From assembly GCA_036927565.1 (NCBI GenBank), contig JAYESD010000010.1, forward strand, positions 119,938,866-120,002,865: 64,000 nucleotides of DNA, given 5' to 3'. The notes below the pieces were generated by a model. It saw only the letters and a program-made list of their open reading frames with translations. It searched no databases and was not told the origin of the DNA. Positions within the stretch are counted from its first letter, which is position 1. Every line of letters begins with the position of its first letter. The position numbers and the translations under genes were made by a program. This DNA is from Tuctoria greenei (lineage: Eukaryota; Streptophyta; Magnoliopsida; Poales; Poaceae). Positions 44,900 through 57,186 of this stretch are shown piece after piece.

Positions 44900-45560
44900 C
44901 ATCATTACTGATTTGTGATGAACATGAAGAAGAAGAAGCTTGTGAAGTGTGTACTCCCCTCCGGATTCTCAAAAGTCATCCTCCACAACAAATGATTGGA
45001 AGCTCGCACGAACGAGTCACACGGTCTAGGTTTTGTGATCCAAACTCTCACGCTCATTCTGCTTTTGTTGCTTCTTTTGAACCCAAAGATATATCACACG
45101 CACTCACTAATGAATCTTGGATTATTGCCATGCAAGAAGAGTTAGAAAATTTTGAAAGAAATAATGTTTGGAAACTTGTACCTCCACCTCAAGGTCACAT
45201 TTTAATTGGAACTAAATGGGTGTTTAAAAATAAAAAAAGTGAGTATGGGGTTGTGGTGAGGAATAAGGCTAGGTTGGTTGCTCAAGGTTTCACACAAATT
45301 GAAGGTCTAGATTTTGATGAAACTTTTGCTCTTGTTGCTAGATTAGAAGCCATAAGAATTTTGTTAGCCTTTGCTGCATCTAAAGGTTTCAAGTTATATC
45401 TATTGGATGTTAAAAGTGCTTTTCTTAATGGCTATATAGATGAGGAGGTTTATGTCAAGCAACCACCAGGTTTTGAAAATTTAGATTTTCCTAATCATGT
45501 TTACAAACTGTCCAAAGCCTTGTACGGTCTCAAACAAGCCCCTAAAGCATGATATGAGAG
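44900..45560 (+). pseudogene. pol: Copia reverse transcriptase, first part
   Basis: Opens with SHALTNESWIIAMQEELENF and NVWKLVPPPQGHILIGTKWV, then LLDVKSAFLNGYIDEEVYV with the catalytic Asp, and SKALYGLKQAPKA. A tga at 45550-45552 replaces the Trp of the family's APRAWYERL, followed by a frameshift near 45570. Confidence 0.88.
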
Positions 45561-46615
45561 GTTAAAACATTCTTACTTGAAAAGGGGTTCACCATGGGCA
45601 AGGTTGATAAAACTCTTATTATGCTTAAGCATGGCCATGACTCATTATTCAGTCAAGTCTATGTGGATGATATTATCTTTGGTTGTGCTTCTCATGATCT
45701 TGTGTCCAAGTTTTCAGCTATGATGAGTTCAGAATTTGAGATGAGTATGATGGGAGAACTCACGTACTTTTTGGGGCTGCAAATCAAGCAAACTAAAGAG
45801 GGAACCTTTGTGCATCAAACGAAGTATACACGAGACCTTCTTAAGCGCTTCAACATTGACAAAAGCAAGCCTCTTTGGACACCAATGGGAACAGCAATGA
45901 CACTTGAACTTGATGAAGATGGTGAACCCGTGGATCAAAAAGAATATAGAAGCATGATCGGATCACTTTTGTACCTCATGGCATTAAGACCGGATATACA
46001 ATTTAGAATATGTCTTTGTGCACGGTTTCAATCTTTCCCACGTGCTTCACATCGTCAAGCCATCAAAAGAATTCTCAGGTATTTACATGGAACTCAAGAA
46101 TTAGGCATTTTTCTTCCTTCTTCCTCAACCGTTACTTTGCGAGCTTTTTCGGATGCTGATTTTTGGGGTTGTGGGATTGATAGGAAAAGTATTTCTGGTG
46201 CTTGTCATTTTCATGGTAATTCACTTATTGCTTGGTCCTTTAGAAAGCAAAGTTCAGTTGCACAATCCACAGTTGAATCTGAATATGTAGCTGCTGCTAG
46301 TGTTTGCTCACAAATTCTTTGGATTGTTCAAAAACTTAAGGACTATGGGGTTGATCTAGATAGTGTTCCATTATTTTGTCATAACACTAGTGCCATTTGC
46401 ATTGATGAAAACCCCATGCAACATTCTAGAACTAAGCACATTGACATTAGGTATCACTTTCTCCGTGATAATATCGAAAAATGAAACATTGTGCTTCGTC
46501 ATGTAGATACCGAAGAATAGTTGGCTGACATTTTTACAAAACCTTTGGATTTCACTCGTTTTTGTTACATTCGTAGTGAAATAGGGGTTAAGCATCCTCA
46601 TGGCTTAAATTGAGG
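45560..46615 (+). pseudogene. pol: Copia RT C-terminus and RNase H
   Basis: The frame has LFSQVYVDDIIFG (YVDD intact), FEMSMMGELTYFLGLQIKQT, then RNase H with LRAFSDADFWGCGIDRKSIS, IAWSFRKQSSVAQSTVESEY and KHIDIRYHFLRDNIEK. A stop at 46482-46484 and a tag at 46518 precede the tail text ADIFTKPLDFTRF. The stop after HPHGLN at 46611 is the natural end. Confidence 0.88.
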
Positions 46616-47341
46616 GGGAGTTTTGAAACTTCGGAACTTTATGTGTGAATCTGAATTTAAAATAATATGAGCATGTTATTTCATACATATATGACTTTTT
46701 GATTCATTTTACATGCTGAAAGTTCTTACTACATTACTCATGTTATACATTTTGTAGTTTTTGCCATGACTAGTAATTGGAATAATTACTTATACTAAAT
46801 CTGGTTATGATCAAACTTTCTTGCTGTTTTGAACTTGTTGCATGCTCACAAGTACTTTTAAATATGAAAAATTAATCAATCAACTATCCACATGTTGAGC
46901 TTTTATGTTCCAATAAAAAAATGAGAAAAGATCAAGAGAATATGCATGCATCACACTTCTTCTTTTGAGATGGCTTATCATTGCACTTAGATATGAACTT
47001 GGAAGAAGTTGTGTATGGCTAAAACCATGTTCTTAAGCTTTTGATTGTCAAATGATATAGGATTAGCTTGGTTGGTTAGAATAAGGCAGATGCGCATATA
47101 ATCTCTTGCAAATTTCATATTTTGTGCTTAAAAAAGAAAATTGCAGCAACAAGTATCATGCCTTCAAGTGTTGAAATAGTTAAGTTTGTGAGGTCATGAC
47201 TTGCTTGAATTGAAAATTACATTTGATCTCTAGCGTGGCTTACACTACTTTATGTATCTCATTATTGTGATAGTGTAAGTTACTTGATAGTATGACTTGG
47301 TTGAGCTTTGTTCCATATGTATATGTTATAATGTGCTCATA
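46616..47341 (+). other. Copia 3' non-coding region, left of LINE
   Basis: AT-rich, no coding potential seen. It starts tgagggggagttttgaaac, a purine tract following pol, and continues beyond the LINE at 54576. Confidence 0.7.
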
Positions 47342-47523
47342 ACAAATTGAAATTTCAACTTGGCAGAAGACAACATCAACAATCAGGGGGGGGGGAACCA
47401 TGCCTTCTCGCTCCCGCTCCTCCATGCCCCGCGCCTCTGCCACCTCCACCACCTCCCCTTGCTCGCCGCCATGGACGCGCTGATAGCCTTTAGCGCTTCT
47501 GGGGATCGGTCGACTTGCTCAAC

Positions 47524-48819
47524 ATGGGGGAGGATCGACCCCTGCCGACCAGTGGTGACTCGGATCTTCGTCCTGGCGAGATATTCCAACAAGAAGTTCA
47601 CCGCCAGCTCCGCTCCATGGTTCATCGCCTGGTGTCTTCACCCAAGGGTTCCTTCCTCATTATTGCAGCCTTTCGAAGGTACACTTTTCGTCTCTCAGAG
47701 AGTACCGTTGGATGGGCTCTTTGCTCGGTGCTGGGTGGTTCACCTTGGGATTTTCATGTCCAACAACTGCAAGAGCGTTCGTTTCGCTTCTCCGTGGTGA
47801 GCAAGCAAGTGGGACTGCTGATCAATGCAAAGCGGAGGATCACCACATCAACCTTTGATGTGTACTTTCATCTATGGCGCACGGGTGGACCAGATTGGAT
47901 CTCTGAATATAAGAAGTGGGAGCAGGAACAGAAGGAAAGCTGGACACTGGTTTCACGCAAGAAGCCAGCAAACAGGCAGGTCTCCTTCGCCTCCCCAATC
48001 CGGCAAGGTTCTCCAGCAAAAAAGGCAACCCCAACGGTAAAAGTGTTATGGTTGGGAAATTCTTTCTGCAATCTTCTTCAAGCCCCAACAAGTGGTGTCG
48101 GACTCTACTTTCCGGCTAATCGGAAGATCGTCGGAGTTCATTCACCGACCACCGCGAACGAAGATACGTGGCGCGATAAAAAATACAACATTTTGAATTT
48201 ACAGGTGGACAAAGGGAAGCCTGGTCCCACTCCATTCATGTCTCACTGGCATCCGGTGCAATGGAGCGCCAACACCCGGCGCATGCCCCTGATGCGACCG
48301 CTCTAAGCAGTAGCCACCCTAGGCTTAGCTCTACTAAGTGGGAGGTCGGCGAGTGTTCTCGCTCAAAGGGAGATAGAGCTCCAAAGGCCACAATCTCACA
48401 AGGTCCCGAGGGAACTCTTCGTCGACAAGACATCGATCAGAGCAGGGAGCTGAGGCAGCCAAGTGATCATGGCACTCGGCAGTAATAGGAAACGCTGCTA
48501 TAAATGCCTCAGCCCATTTCATCTGAAATTCCAATGCCGCAATGAGATATGGTGTAATCTTTGCTTCAGATATGGGCATATTAGACGGAACTGCCTCTCG
48601 GCTGCCAGAGTTCCTCGGGTTTGGTGCAAGAGAAGCACGCCCCCCATTAAGGCCTCTGGACTTTCCACGGAACCGTCATCCGCCATCATCATTACAAACA
48701 CAACCCCCCCCCCCCCCCCCCCCCGTCAACTTCTCCTTTGCCGCTCCTTCTTCCTGACTCCTCCGCATCCTGCACTCCACATCCGTCTCCACCGCTCTTT
48801 CGCCGGCCAACTCTCTTAG
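47524..48819 (+). pseudogene. LINE ORF1, N-terminal part with two zinc knuckles
   Basis: Starts at ATG 47524 (MGEDRPLPTSGDSDLRPGE). Text such as FRLSESTVGWALCSVLGG and STFDVYFHLWRTGGPDW is typical of plant LINE ORF1. Stops at 48304-48306 and near 48455 interrupt one frame, which then gives two CCHC knuckles, CYKCLSPFHLKFQC and CNLCFRYGHIRRNC (48496-48597). The frame is lost at the C-run 48703-48724. ORF1 proteins bind the element RNA. Confidence 0.8.
48703..48724. repeat. 22-base poly-C run inside LINE ORF1
   Basis: An uninterrupted C homopolymer follows acaaacacaa. The ORF1 frame changes across it. Slippage during replication or an assembly/base-calling error are both possible. Confidence 0.85.
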
Positions 48820-48823
48820 CCTC

Positions 48824-50450
48824 ATGGCCAACTTCCCGGTTGATCCCTCGAGGTTCCTGGCCAACCAACACTTCGACTTCACCGACAGAGGCCCAAACCG
48901 GTTGCCTAGGATGGTGGTGCACCTTCTCGGTCACCATCACCTGGCTCACAAAGAATTTGCTGTGGCGGTGGACGCTGAGCGCATGCTGCAGGAAGATCAG
49001 TACGAGAATTTCAGGCTACGGATCTGGAACTTCCTTCTGCAAGACATGGGTATCACTGTTACTCACTCCTATCTCACCCCACTGGGCATAGCTCTTTTTG
49101 CATTCCAGACCAGCTTGTTTAGAGACTTACTTGTGATGAGAGAGCCAATCGTGGTAGATGGCGTACGTGTGTCCTTCATCAGACACGACTTTGGCAGAAA
49201 TCGTCGGACTCATGAGTTTGGTCGTGTTGGTTGGTTTATTATCTTGGGTTTCCCACTGGACTACATGACGGTTGAAACTATTGAGTTAGCAGTTTCTCGT
49301 TTTGGCAAGTTACTTCAGTGGCACACAAGCCCGAGGGCCCTGGGCTTCATCTTGGTCAAATGTCTCTACACCAATGCAAGGCTCGTCCCCAGAAGCTTAG
49401 TCCTGCGTCAAGGCACCAGGGATGGGGTCGGGTGCTCATGGTCTTGCCCGGTGTACATTCTCAACTGGATTGCCCCGAATGGCTTTGGGGAATCTGATGG
49501 TTGGGGGGCATCCCCCCGGAAGATGACCTGCCACTGAATGGCGACCCTCATCCTCTCCAAGAACTACCTGAGGATCAGCCGGAAGATGATGAGGAATGGC
49601 CGACGCCTGATGAACAGCACCAGCAGCAGGCCAACGATGGCTGGGAGCCATGGGGGCCGCCGCCGCCCCCCACCGCACCATGAGATGGACGTCCTCTCTA
49701 ACGCCCCAACTCAAGAGGAAGCTTCAAGCGCCGTGAACACGACTGAACCGGCTGTCAGAGCTCCAAAGATGGAGCAACGAAACTTCCCACTGGTCAACCC
49801 AGAGGATGTTATGCAGCAACCAGACTGGCTTCCCCTGGACTCGGTAGGGCTGAGAAAAATGCTCCAGGTGGCCTTCCCGAAGTCCCCCTCTGCGTGGTGG
49901 AACGTCCAGTTCAATGAACCCAATGGGTAAGGGGGGTTCAATAAAGTCATCACCATGTTGCTCTCTAACTCCGTTGATCAGCAGTCAAGGGAGCAGAGTT
50001 CTGGCCACCCCTCAGTGATCATCAAAGATATCACTGCCGAGCCCATCGCTGCTGCAGATAAGATAAAAGGAAAGCAAAGCAAGGCCCTGACATCGGCAGT
50101 AGCGGAGATTGTTGGACCCTCTTACTCCAACAGATCACTGGAACCCAGCAAACTAAGGAGGAGCCCTCGGCTCCAAATGCTCATGCAGGGACATCGGACC
50201 ACGCCTACACCTGCCCAGGAGAATGGCCCTGATGCTGGTACATCTGAGGATACGCCGGCACCCAATCTCTTTCGAGGTCCAATCAAATTCCCCAATCTTG
50301 ACTCTTGACTCCTGCCGTCCATACCCTGAACTCTCCACTCATGTGCTGCAGGCGACAGCGGTAAACGAGTGCGGCGTTCCCCCTGAGGTGGCGCGCCAGA
50401 TAATGTCCCTCCCGGAGCTGAATGACAATGCAGTACATCAAGCTTGACTT
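48824..50450 (+). pseudogene. LINE ORF1, C-terminal part
   Basis: Begins MANFPVDPSRFLANQHFDF and contains an RRM-like region (RLPRMVVHLLGHHHLAHKEF; GRVGWFIILGFPLDYMTVET). Two more frames (49501-49930 and 49955-50308) hold an acidic, Pro- and Gln-rich tail and a KLRRSPRLQMLMQG motif. At least two frameshifts separate the pieces. I recognise it as the middle and C-terminal part of plant LINE ORF1, not as a separate gene. Confidence 0.65.
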
Positions 50451-50839
50451 GCTGGAAGTGGAGCGCATCAGGCACACTGTGGACTGCTATGTTGCTGATG
50501 GGTTCGTCTTTTGGGAAACTGCTATTTGGAATTGTAGGGTGGTTGTATTAAACGGTACTGGTTGTTATCTTCTGGTGTGCTCTGTTGAGAACATGCGCGG
50601 TTGGGAACATTTCTGCATTTTGATCGGCCGATGGCCGGAACCTCAGCTTATGGCAGTTAGTCTATTCTGGAGTCTTTTGGTTGTGACCTATTTCTATGCT
50701 ACTTGGCTCATCTGTCTGTCTGATTAACGGTTTGTTTGTTGGCCCTCGTTGCAAACTGACCTTAGTTTCATAGGCCACATCCTCATTCACTCGGTCGGGA
50801 CTACTTCCCAGACTGCCCTGTCATACCTCACTATTATTT

Positions 50840-53220
50840 ATGGCGCACAACATAAACCGTAATTGGAATTTCTTTAACTGGAACATTCGTGGTCTTAATA
50901 ACACTGCTAAGCAACAAGCAGTCAGGTCCAAAATAGAGGAGGCCCATGAGTGCAATATCTTATGTATACAAGAGACCAAAATGGAACATATCAGCATTTC
51001 TTTCCTTAAACGACTGGCACCTAGAAGATTCAACAAATTCGTCTTTGCACCATCCAGGGGTGCCTCGGGAGGTATTCTGGTAGCCTGGAATGACAGCTTG
51101 CTTCAGGGGGAAGCTCTGGATATCAGGGACTTTGCCATATTCATGCGGTTCACATCCCGACTGAATGGGGTAGTCTGGCACCTGATCTCAGTCTATGGAC
51201 CTTGTCAGGGACCTCGTCGGCAGGAGTTCACCGACTGGCTCTGGAATCTCTCATTGCAACTGCAAGAGCTATGCATGATATTGGGGGACTTCAACTTTTA
51301 TCGCCATGTCAGTGACTGCAACCGCGCGGGAGCGAATATAGGGGACATGCAGATGTTCAATGACATCATCCAACACTTGGGACTTTTTGAAATCCCTCTC
51401 CAAGGTAGGAATTACACTTGGAGCAACATGCAACAATCACCTCTACTTGAACAACTGGATTGGTGCTTTACCTCAGCGCAATGGTCCCTAGCATTTCCCA
51501 ACTCCTCACTTTGGCCAATGGCCAGGGACACATCAGACCATGTCCCACTAGTAGCTCAGATATGCACCACCATACCTAAATCAAAATGCTTCCGTTTTGA
51601 AAACTACTGGCTCAGACATCCACAGTTTCTCACCATTGTCAAGGACTCGTGGCACCAGCCTCTGTCAACAGTTGGTAGTGCAAGGAGTGTTTCTGCTAAA
51701 TTAAAACGTCTGAGATACAAGCTACGCAAGTGGAGCATATCACTAGGTGGGCTGAAAAAACTGATGATGGACACAATGGAAGAGGAGAGGACACTATACT
51801 TGCAGGAAAGTTGTTTCAGAAACATGATCAAACATCAGCTTACTCAGCTCTTAAAGCAACAGAATGACTACTAGAGACAATGTTATATAGAGCGTTTGGC
51901 CATGTTTGGTGATGAGCCAACAAAATTCTTCTTGGCTGCAGCAACAGAAAGATACAGGAGAAACAATATATCAGTCATTCAAGATGACCATGGAGTAGAG
52001 ATAATGGATCATGGGCACAAAGCCTCAGCCCTCTGGAAGGAATTTTTGGAAAGGTTAGGGCAATCTGCACCGACTCAACAATGGCCACAAATTCACCATT
52101 GGGTGCTGCCTGGACAACATCTACATACATTATGCAACCCGGTCACCAGGGAGGAAATTGATACCACACTCAAAAACATGCCAACCGACAAAGACCCAGG
52201 TCCAGATGGGTTCAACACAAAATTCTTTCAGGCATGCTGGCACATCATTAAGGCGGACATTTATCTGCTGTGCTCGGACTTCTTTAATGGCAAGATCAGT
52301 ATCCAGCCCCTGAACAGTTCTTTGATCACTCTCATCCCGAAGATCAATAATCCCCACAGAGTTACAGATTACAGGCCCATATCACTGCTGAACTCCACTA
52401 TCAAACTGATCACTAAGATACTCTCAGTTAGACTGCAGGAAGTCATCCCAACCATTATCCACAAAAATCAATATGGTTTCATCAAAAAAAGAACCATCCA
52501 GGACTGCATGGCTTGGGTCTATGAGTACCTTTATCAATGCAAAAAGACCAACACTGGTGTCATAGTACTCAAACTGGACTTCGAAAAAGCCTTTGACAAG
52601 GTGGAACATGACTTCATTATACACATGCTGAGAGTTTTGGGTTTTTCTGAACAGTGGATCACATGGGTAACAGATATTCTATCTACTGCCACCTCCTCAG
52701 TTCTTCTCAATGGAGTGCCAGGTAAAACTTTTCACTGCAGAAGAGGTGTTCGGCAGGGGGACCCGTTATCGCCCCTGCTATTTGTAGTGGTAGCAGATCT
52801 TCTACAAATTTTAATCAACAAAGCAGTGGAGCTGGGACTTCTATCATTGCCACTGCATCAAGAAAGGAACGAGGACTTCCAGGTAGTACAATATGCAGAT
52901 GACACTATTCTAATCCTCAAAGCCAACCAGAGACAGCTCTTCTTTCTGAAAAACTTACTACAATCCTTCGGGGGAGCTACAGGGCTGAGAGTGAACTGGG
53001 CAAAATCAAGCTTAACACCAATAAACTCTGATGAAGAGGAGGTCACAATTCTAGCAGCCACACTAGGTTGCACTATTGGCTCATTCCCATTTACTTACTT
53101 AGGTCCGCCGATGAGCCTCGACAGACCCAAAGCAGATGCCTTTGAAGGGCTTGTCTTAAGGGTGCAAAAAACGCTAACTGGAGCAGCAACATGGTTATCA
53201 ATGGCTGGTCGATGAACACT
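50840..53220 (+). pseudogene. LINE ORF2: endonuclease and reverse transcriptase
   Basis: ATG 50840 (MAHNINRNWNFFNWNIRGLN). The AP-type endonuclease at residues 10-230 keeps all key motifs: NWNIRGL, CIQETKM, LISVYGP, LGDFNFYR, LDWCFTS and TSDHVPL. A single tag at 51872-51874 replaces a Trp codon (QNDY*RQ); the same frame continues. RT has DKDPGPDGFNTKFFQACW, DYRPISLLNSTIKLITKIL, LKLDFEKAFDKVEH, GVRQGDPLSPLLF and QYADDTILIL, all catalytic residues present. The next stop is 53213-53215 in AGR*TLINS. ORF2 nicks target DNA and copies the RNA there. Confidence 0.93.
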
Positions 53221-54279
53221 TATCAACAGCGTTCTGTCTGCCATCCCAATTTATGCGATTTGTACCATCAAATTGAGATAGTCAGTCATTAAAGCTATTG
53301 ACAAAGCCAGAAAACAATGCTTATGGAGAGGCTCGGACATCGCTAGAAAAGGCCGGCCCCTGGTGGCCTGGAACCAAGTTACAACACCAAAGGAAAATGG
53401 AGGGCTGGGTCTGAAAGCCTCACTGCAATGAATGGAACCTTGCTCATGAAATTCCTCTGGAAAATCTATAACAAAGCAGACATCCCCTTGGTTCACCTCA
53501 TCAACCAGCGCTATTGCAGCAATGGTAAACCCCCACACGACACAAAAGGAAAAGGATCCTTCTGGTGGAGGGATGTTGTGAGCCTATCTGCTTCTTTTCT
53601 CTGGAATTTTAAAGTCAAAATTGCCACAGGGGACACAATTCGACTATGGCACGATCAGTGGGAAGATCACCTACTCAGAAGGGACATGCCCCGTTTATAC
53701 TCCTTCGCAAAAAGAACCAACATCTCAATGGAACAATACCTCAGCAACCCAGACCATGGCAATCACTTTTTTCAACCACTGTCGGAGGAAGCACTGTTGG
53801 AACTGGCCAATCTGGAGGCCATGTTGGAGGAAATTTCACACAGGGAAGCTTCGCAGGATGAGTGGACTCCAATCGGGGGAACAAGAAATTTTAGCTCCAA
53901 GCTTATTTACAACAACTATTACAAACACATCAACCCACCAACACCCTTTAGCTGGATTTGGGCCTCAAAGGTGCTAAAGAAAATAAAGATCTTCATGTGG
54001 CTGATATTTCGGGACCGGCTCAACTCACGCAACCTCCTGAAGAGAAAAAACATCACGATTGACGGGAACGACTACACCTGCGTACTCTGTGCTGACAATG
54101 TGGAGGAACTCACGTACCATCTCTTCTTTAACTGCTCCTTCAGCATGGCATGCTGGAATGTCCTTGGGATTCACTGGGACCACGACATCCCCTTCTTTCA
54201 TACCCTGCAAAAAGCCAAGCTCAGCTGGGGTCGTAGCGCCTTCATGGAAACCTTCTCCATAGCGGCCTGGGAGATCTAG
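53221..54279 (+). pseudogene. LINE ORF2 C-terminal zf-RVT region
   Basis: After two more stops (53279-53281, 53429-53431) and a frameshift near 53427, a 284-codon stretch is open. It has WRDVVSLSASFLWNFKVKIA, GDTIRLWHDQWEDHLL, then the zf-RVT zinc-binding region KIFMWLIFRDRLNSRNLLKR, CVLCADNVEELTYHLFFNC. This is the usual C-terminus of plant L1 ORF2. Confidence 0.88.
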
Positions 54280-54575
54280 ATTGGTCATAACAATGTCATT
54301 TTCAGAAACTCTACTCCCTCTGTAAATGCTTGGAAACGATCCTTCATTGCTTCTACAAGGCTTCAGGCCTGCCGTTTTAAGCCGGAGGATAGGGCTAGTG
54401 TGCTCGTGTGGCTTCAGGGTTTGTAAAGGATGTTCCTCCCTCTGGAACACCTACTCAAGCTCTACTGAGCTACTGTAAATCGCTGTTTCCTTGTCTCTTT
54501 TAATATATATTTTATGGCTGTCGGGGTTCTCCCTTGCAGTTTTTCACTGGTCAAAAAAAAACAAATTGAAATTTC

Positions 54576-54776
54576 TCTTTTGTACCTTGCTGAATACATT
54601 GTCAAAGGGGGAGAAGTATGCAATGGGGAGAAATAAGTATAGGGGGAGAAATTTTTTTCTATCTCATTTTATTTTCAAAAGGGGGGGGGGGGAAATTGTT
54701 TTCAAAACTTTTCATGTGAATAAGCCAATGTTCGGATTTCAAATGGTGTTGCCAATGCATTCATCAAGGGGGATAT
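54576..54776 (+). other. Copia 3' tail and polypurine tract
   Basis: Holds aaagggggagaagtatgc, agggggagaaattttt and a gggggggggggg run. It ends atcaagggggatat (54763-54776) directly before the LTR, the likely polypurine tract. Confidence 0.8.
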
Positions 54777-56532
54777 TGTGAGACCTATGTGTGTTTAATA
54801 CATTGGCTATGGCGATAAAAGTTTTAAATACTACAAAAACACCTTTACCATCAAGGTCCGACTCTAGGTCCGAGCTCCAGCAAGGTCCAACGATAGGTCC
54901 GACTTGTTTTGGGTAGCTTCGGCAAGGTTCGACGTAAGGTCCGACTTGCTTTGGATAGGTCCTACTTCCTTGTGTAGGTCCGACTAGCTTTGGTTAGCTC
55001 CTGCCCTAGGTCGAGTAGCTTTGGTAAGCTACGGCGCTAGGTCCGACTAGATTTGGTTAGCTCCAGCGCTAGGTCCTACAAGCTTTGGTAAGTTCTGACG
55101 CTAGAACCTGTTAGTTTTGGTAAGCTCCGGTTCACAGTCTGGTTAGCTTTGGCAAAGAGCTTGATCGTAGTGGTTCTCCTTTTAATTTGCATGTTTCGAA
55201 CTTGCTTTTTGGATTATGAAAAGTTTGCTTGGTATTCTTTTACTCAGTTTTTAGTGTGTTTTGGTGGTTATGGCTGATATCGTTTCACTATGGTTTGCAA
55301 CATCCTTCTGTGAGGTGCTCACGTAAGGTGTTACGGTTTCGAAACTAACGAGAGTCAAGTCGTGGACTTGTTCTCGGAAGTATTGGTTGTTTATTCATGT
55401 GCAGGTGTTGCTTGAGAGTTAAGGACATGGCTGGTTACGGGATCCATTGCACTAGTCTTAGGGAGAAGATGAGGTTCAACAAACAAGTTATGGAGGAATT
55501 GTGGTTGAGTTGATCGGGAGGTTGCGCAACATGTTTGAATCAAGAACAATGCACATGAAGGTATCATGGATGTCATTGGAAGATGTTTGCACATGTGCAA
55601 GGAGTGCATGGACGTGGCAACATGGTTCTGAGGTGTGATGAAGAGATGTGGACGTAAAGAATTGGTCAAAAAGGTCAAAACGACTAGGTTATGGACTCAG
55701 GCTGGGGCTGAGTCGTGTTTGACTCAAATATAGAAAGTTTTGGTTGGTTATGATAGGATTTTGTGTGGGTCACGAATTTTACTTGTTTTAGGAATGTGGG
55801 ATACATTCCTAAGGTGTTTGGAAGACTTAAGATTGCTTATATCTGCGTATAGAAGAGTCTTGAGCAGTTATGGAAAGTTTCAATTTGTGAATTGAGTATG
55901 ATTAGAGTCCTATTTAGGTTTGGGTTGGCCCAAGGGATGGTTATATAAGAAAGGGAGGCCAGAGCTCATGGTGCACGACTTTGGGGCTGTTTCTCTTGTG
56001 TTTTGATCAATAAAAATTTGTAGTTTGAAGGAACTTTTGTGCCTTGTTCGTCTGACTTGTTTTTGTCAAGTCTTTCTCATCGAGATTCTACTTCGGTGGT
56101 TTTATCATAACTCGAGTTTTACAGAACCAATTGACGTGATTCTTTTTGTGTTGTATTCACAACATGATTTTCTATCATTTGTAAAAATTTCACGGTAAGT
56201 GGATTTGTGGTTTTGGATCCACACGAGTTTCTTTGCAGTATTCCAGAACTGTTTTTCTTGGGTAAAACAGATTGACCTTTGTTTGATCTTTCGATCGTAA
56301 CTTGAGTTTTCGTAGTCAGATTTATGTGATTTTTGTTGTGACATCTTCGTGACTTGATTATCCACAATCTAAACTTGTTTAGTTACAATTGATCACCTTT
56401 ATATTAGTCGCACACACGATTTCTCTAACAGATCATTTTTCTACCGAGGGGTTTTTCGTTGCTTCCGCTGAAAAGTTTTAATCTACCATTCACCCCCCTC
56501 TGGTAGCTTTACACGTGCTCTTCGATCCTACA
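54777..56532 (+). repeat. SIRE-type copia 3' LTR
   Basis: 1756 bp, starts TGTGAGACCTATG and ends GATCCTACA. It has the 32-bp array at 54865-55150 and TATA at 55940-55951. Followed by atatg, the partner of atttg at 30303-30307. Confidence 0.88.
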
Positions 56533-56537
56533 ATATG

Positions 56538-57186
56538 GTGTTCCGAATAGAGTCATCACAAACAATAGAACCCAATTCACAAGTGCAGCATTTCAAGAGA
56601 ACTATGAAGATCTCGATATACAAGTCAGCTACTCATCAGTAGCTCACCCAGCAAGCAATGGCCAAGCTGAGAGAGCTAATGCAGAAATACTCAAGGGACT
56701 CAAGACGCACACATATGAGCGCTTAAAAAACATAGTGCCAACTGGATAGAGGAGCTTCCATCTGCATTGTGGGCAAGCAGGACAACACCTAGCCGGGCAA
56801 CCAGAGAGACACCTTTCTTTTTGGTGTACGGAGCTGAAGTAGTCCTTCCTCCGGAGATCACCATGGGGTCTCTCCAAGTCCGGACCTTTGACGAAGTCAC
56901 ACAGGACAAGTTCTGGCGTGAAGACCAGGACCTTGTAGATGAGGCAAGGTGCCAAGCGGCTGTTCGGAATGCACGATACCGCCAGGCGCTCTGGCTCTAT
57001 CCTCAAAGGTTCGTGCGCAACTGGCGGATAGAAGAAGGTGATATGGTATTGCGGAGAATACTGACTCGAGAATGGATGAATAGACTATCCCAAGGTTGGG
57101 AAGGTCCCTTCCGAGTTATCAAAGTATCGCACCCCGAATGCGTTCACTTGGCGACAGAGGATGGGACTCCACTTCCAAATCCATGA
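56538..57186 (+). pseudogene. pol: Tat integrase, C-terminal part
   Basis: Continues the domain cut at 30307: GVPNRVITNNRTQFTSAAFQ, then AHPASNGQAERANAEILKGL, so the second catalytic Asp is Asn (families have ITDNGTQF) and the Glu is kept. After a frameshift near 56730 come RTTPSRATRETPFFLVYGAE, VVLPPEITMGS and the C-terminal GPF-type module WEGPFRVIKVSHPECVHLAT. It ends at the stop 57184-57186 near the usual NIEHLRRFY tail, which follows beyond the stop. Confidence 0.85.

Larger units (their letters stand above)
47357..54560 (+). mobile_element. L1-type LINE, full length
   Basis: A 7.2-kb element in the copia 3' region, flanked by the perfect 15-bp duplication acaaattgaaatttc at 47342-47356 and 54561-54575. 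It has ORF1 with zinc knuckles, ORF2 with endonuclease and RT, and a short A-tail (tcaaaaaaaa at 54551-54560). A duplication directly at both ends shows insertion by target-primed reverse transcription and suggests no 5' truncation. ORF1 and ORF2 carry stops and frameshifts, so it is now inactive. Confidence 0.92.
30308..56532 (+). mobile_element. SIRE-type copia element with two nested insertions
   Basis: LTRs at 30308-32055 and 54777-56532, flanked by atttg (30303-30307) and atatg (56533-56537), a 5-bp duplication with one change. Between them lie PBS, gag, PR, IN, RT and RNase H in copia order. A non-coding tail with aagggggagaa and tcaagggggatat stretches is typical of SIRE/Maximus elements. 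A CACTA transposon splits the region between IN and RT and a LINE lies in the 3' tail. Without them the element would be about 9.7 kb. LTRs differ by about 10% over the first 180 bp by eye. Confidence 0.88.

Noticed and set aside
47240..47452. A small gene between copia pol and the LINE
   Set aside because: It spans the LINE target duplication and LINE 5' end, so it cannot be an original gene.
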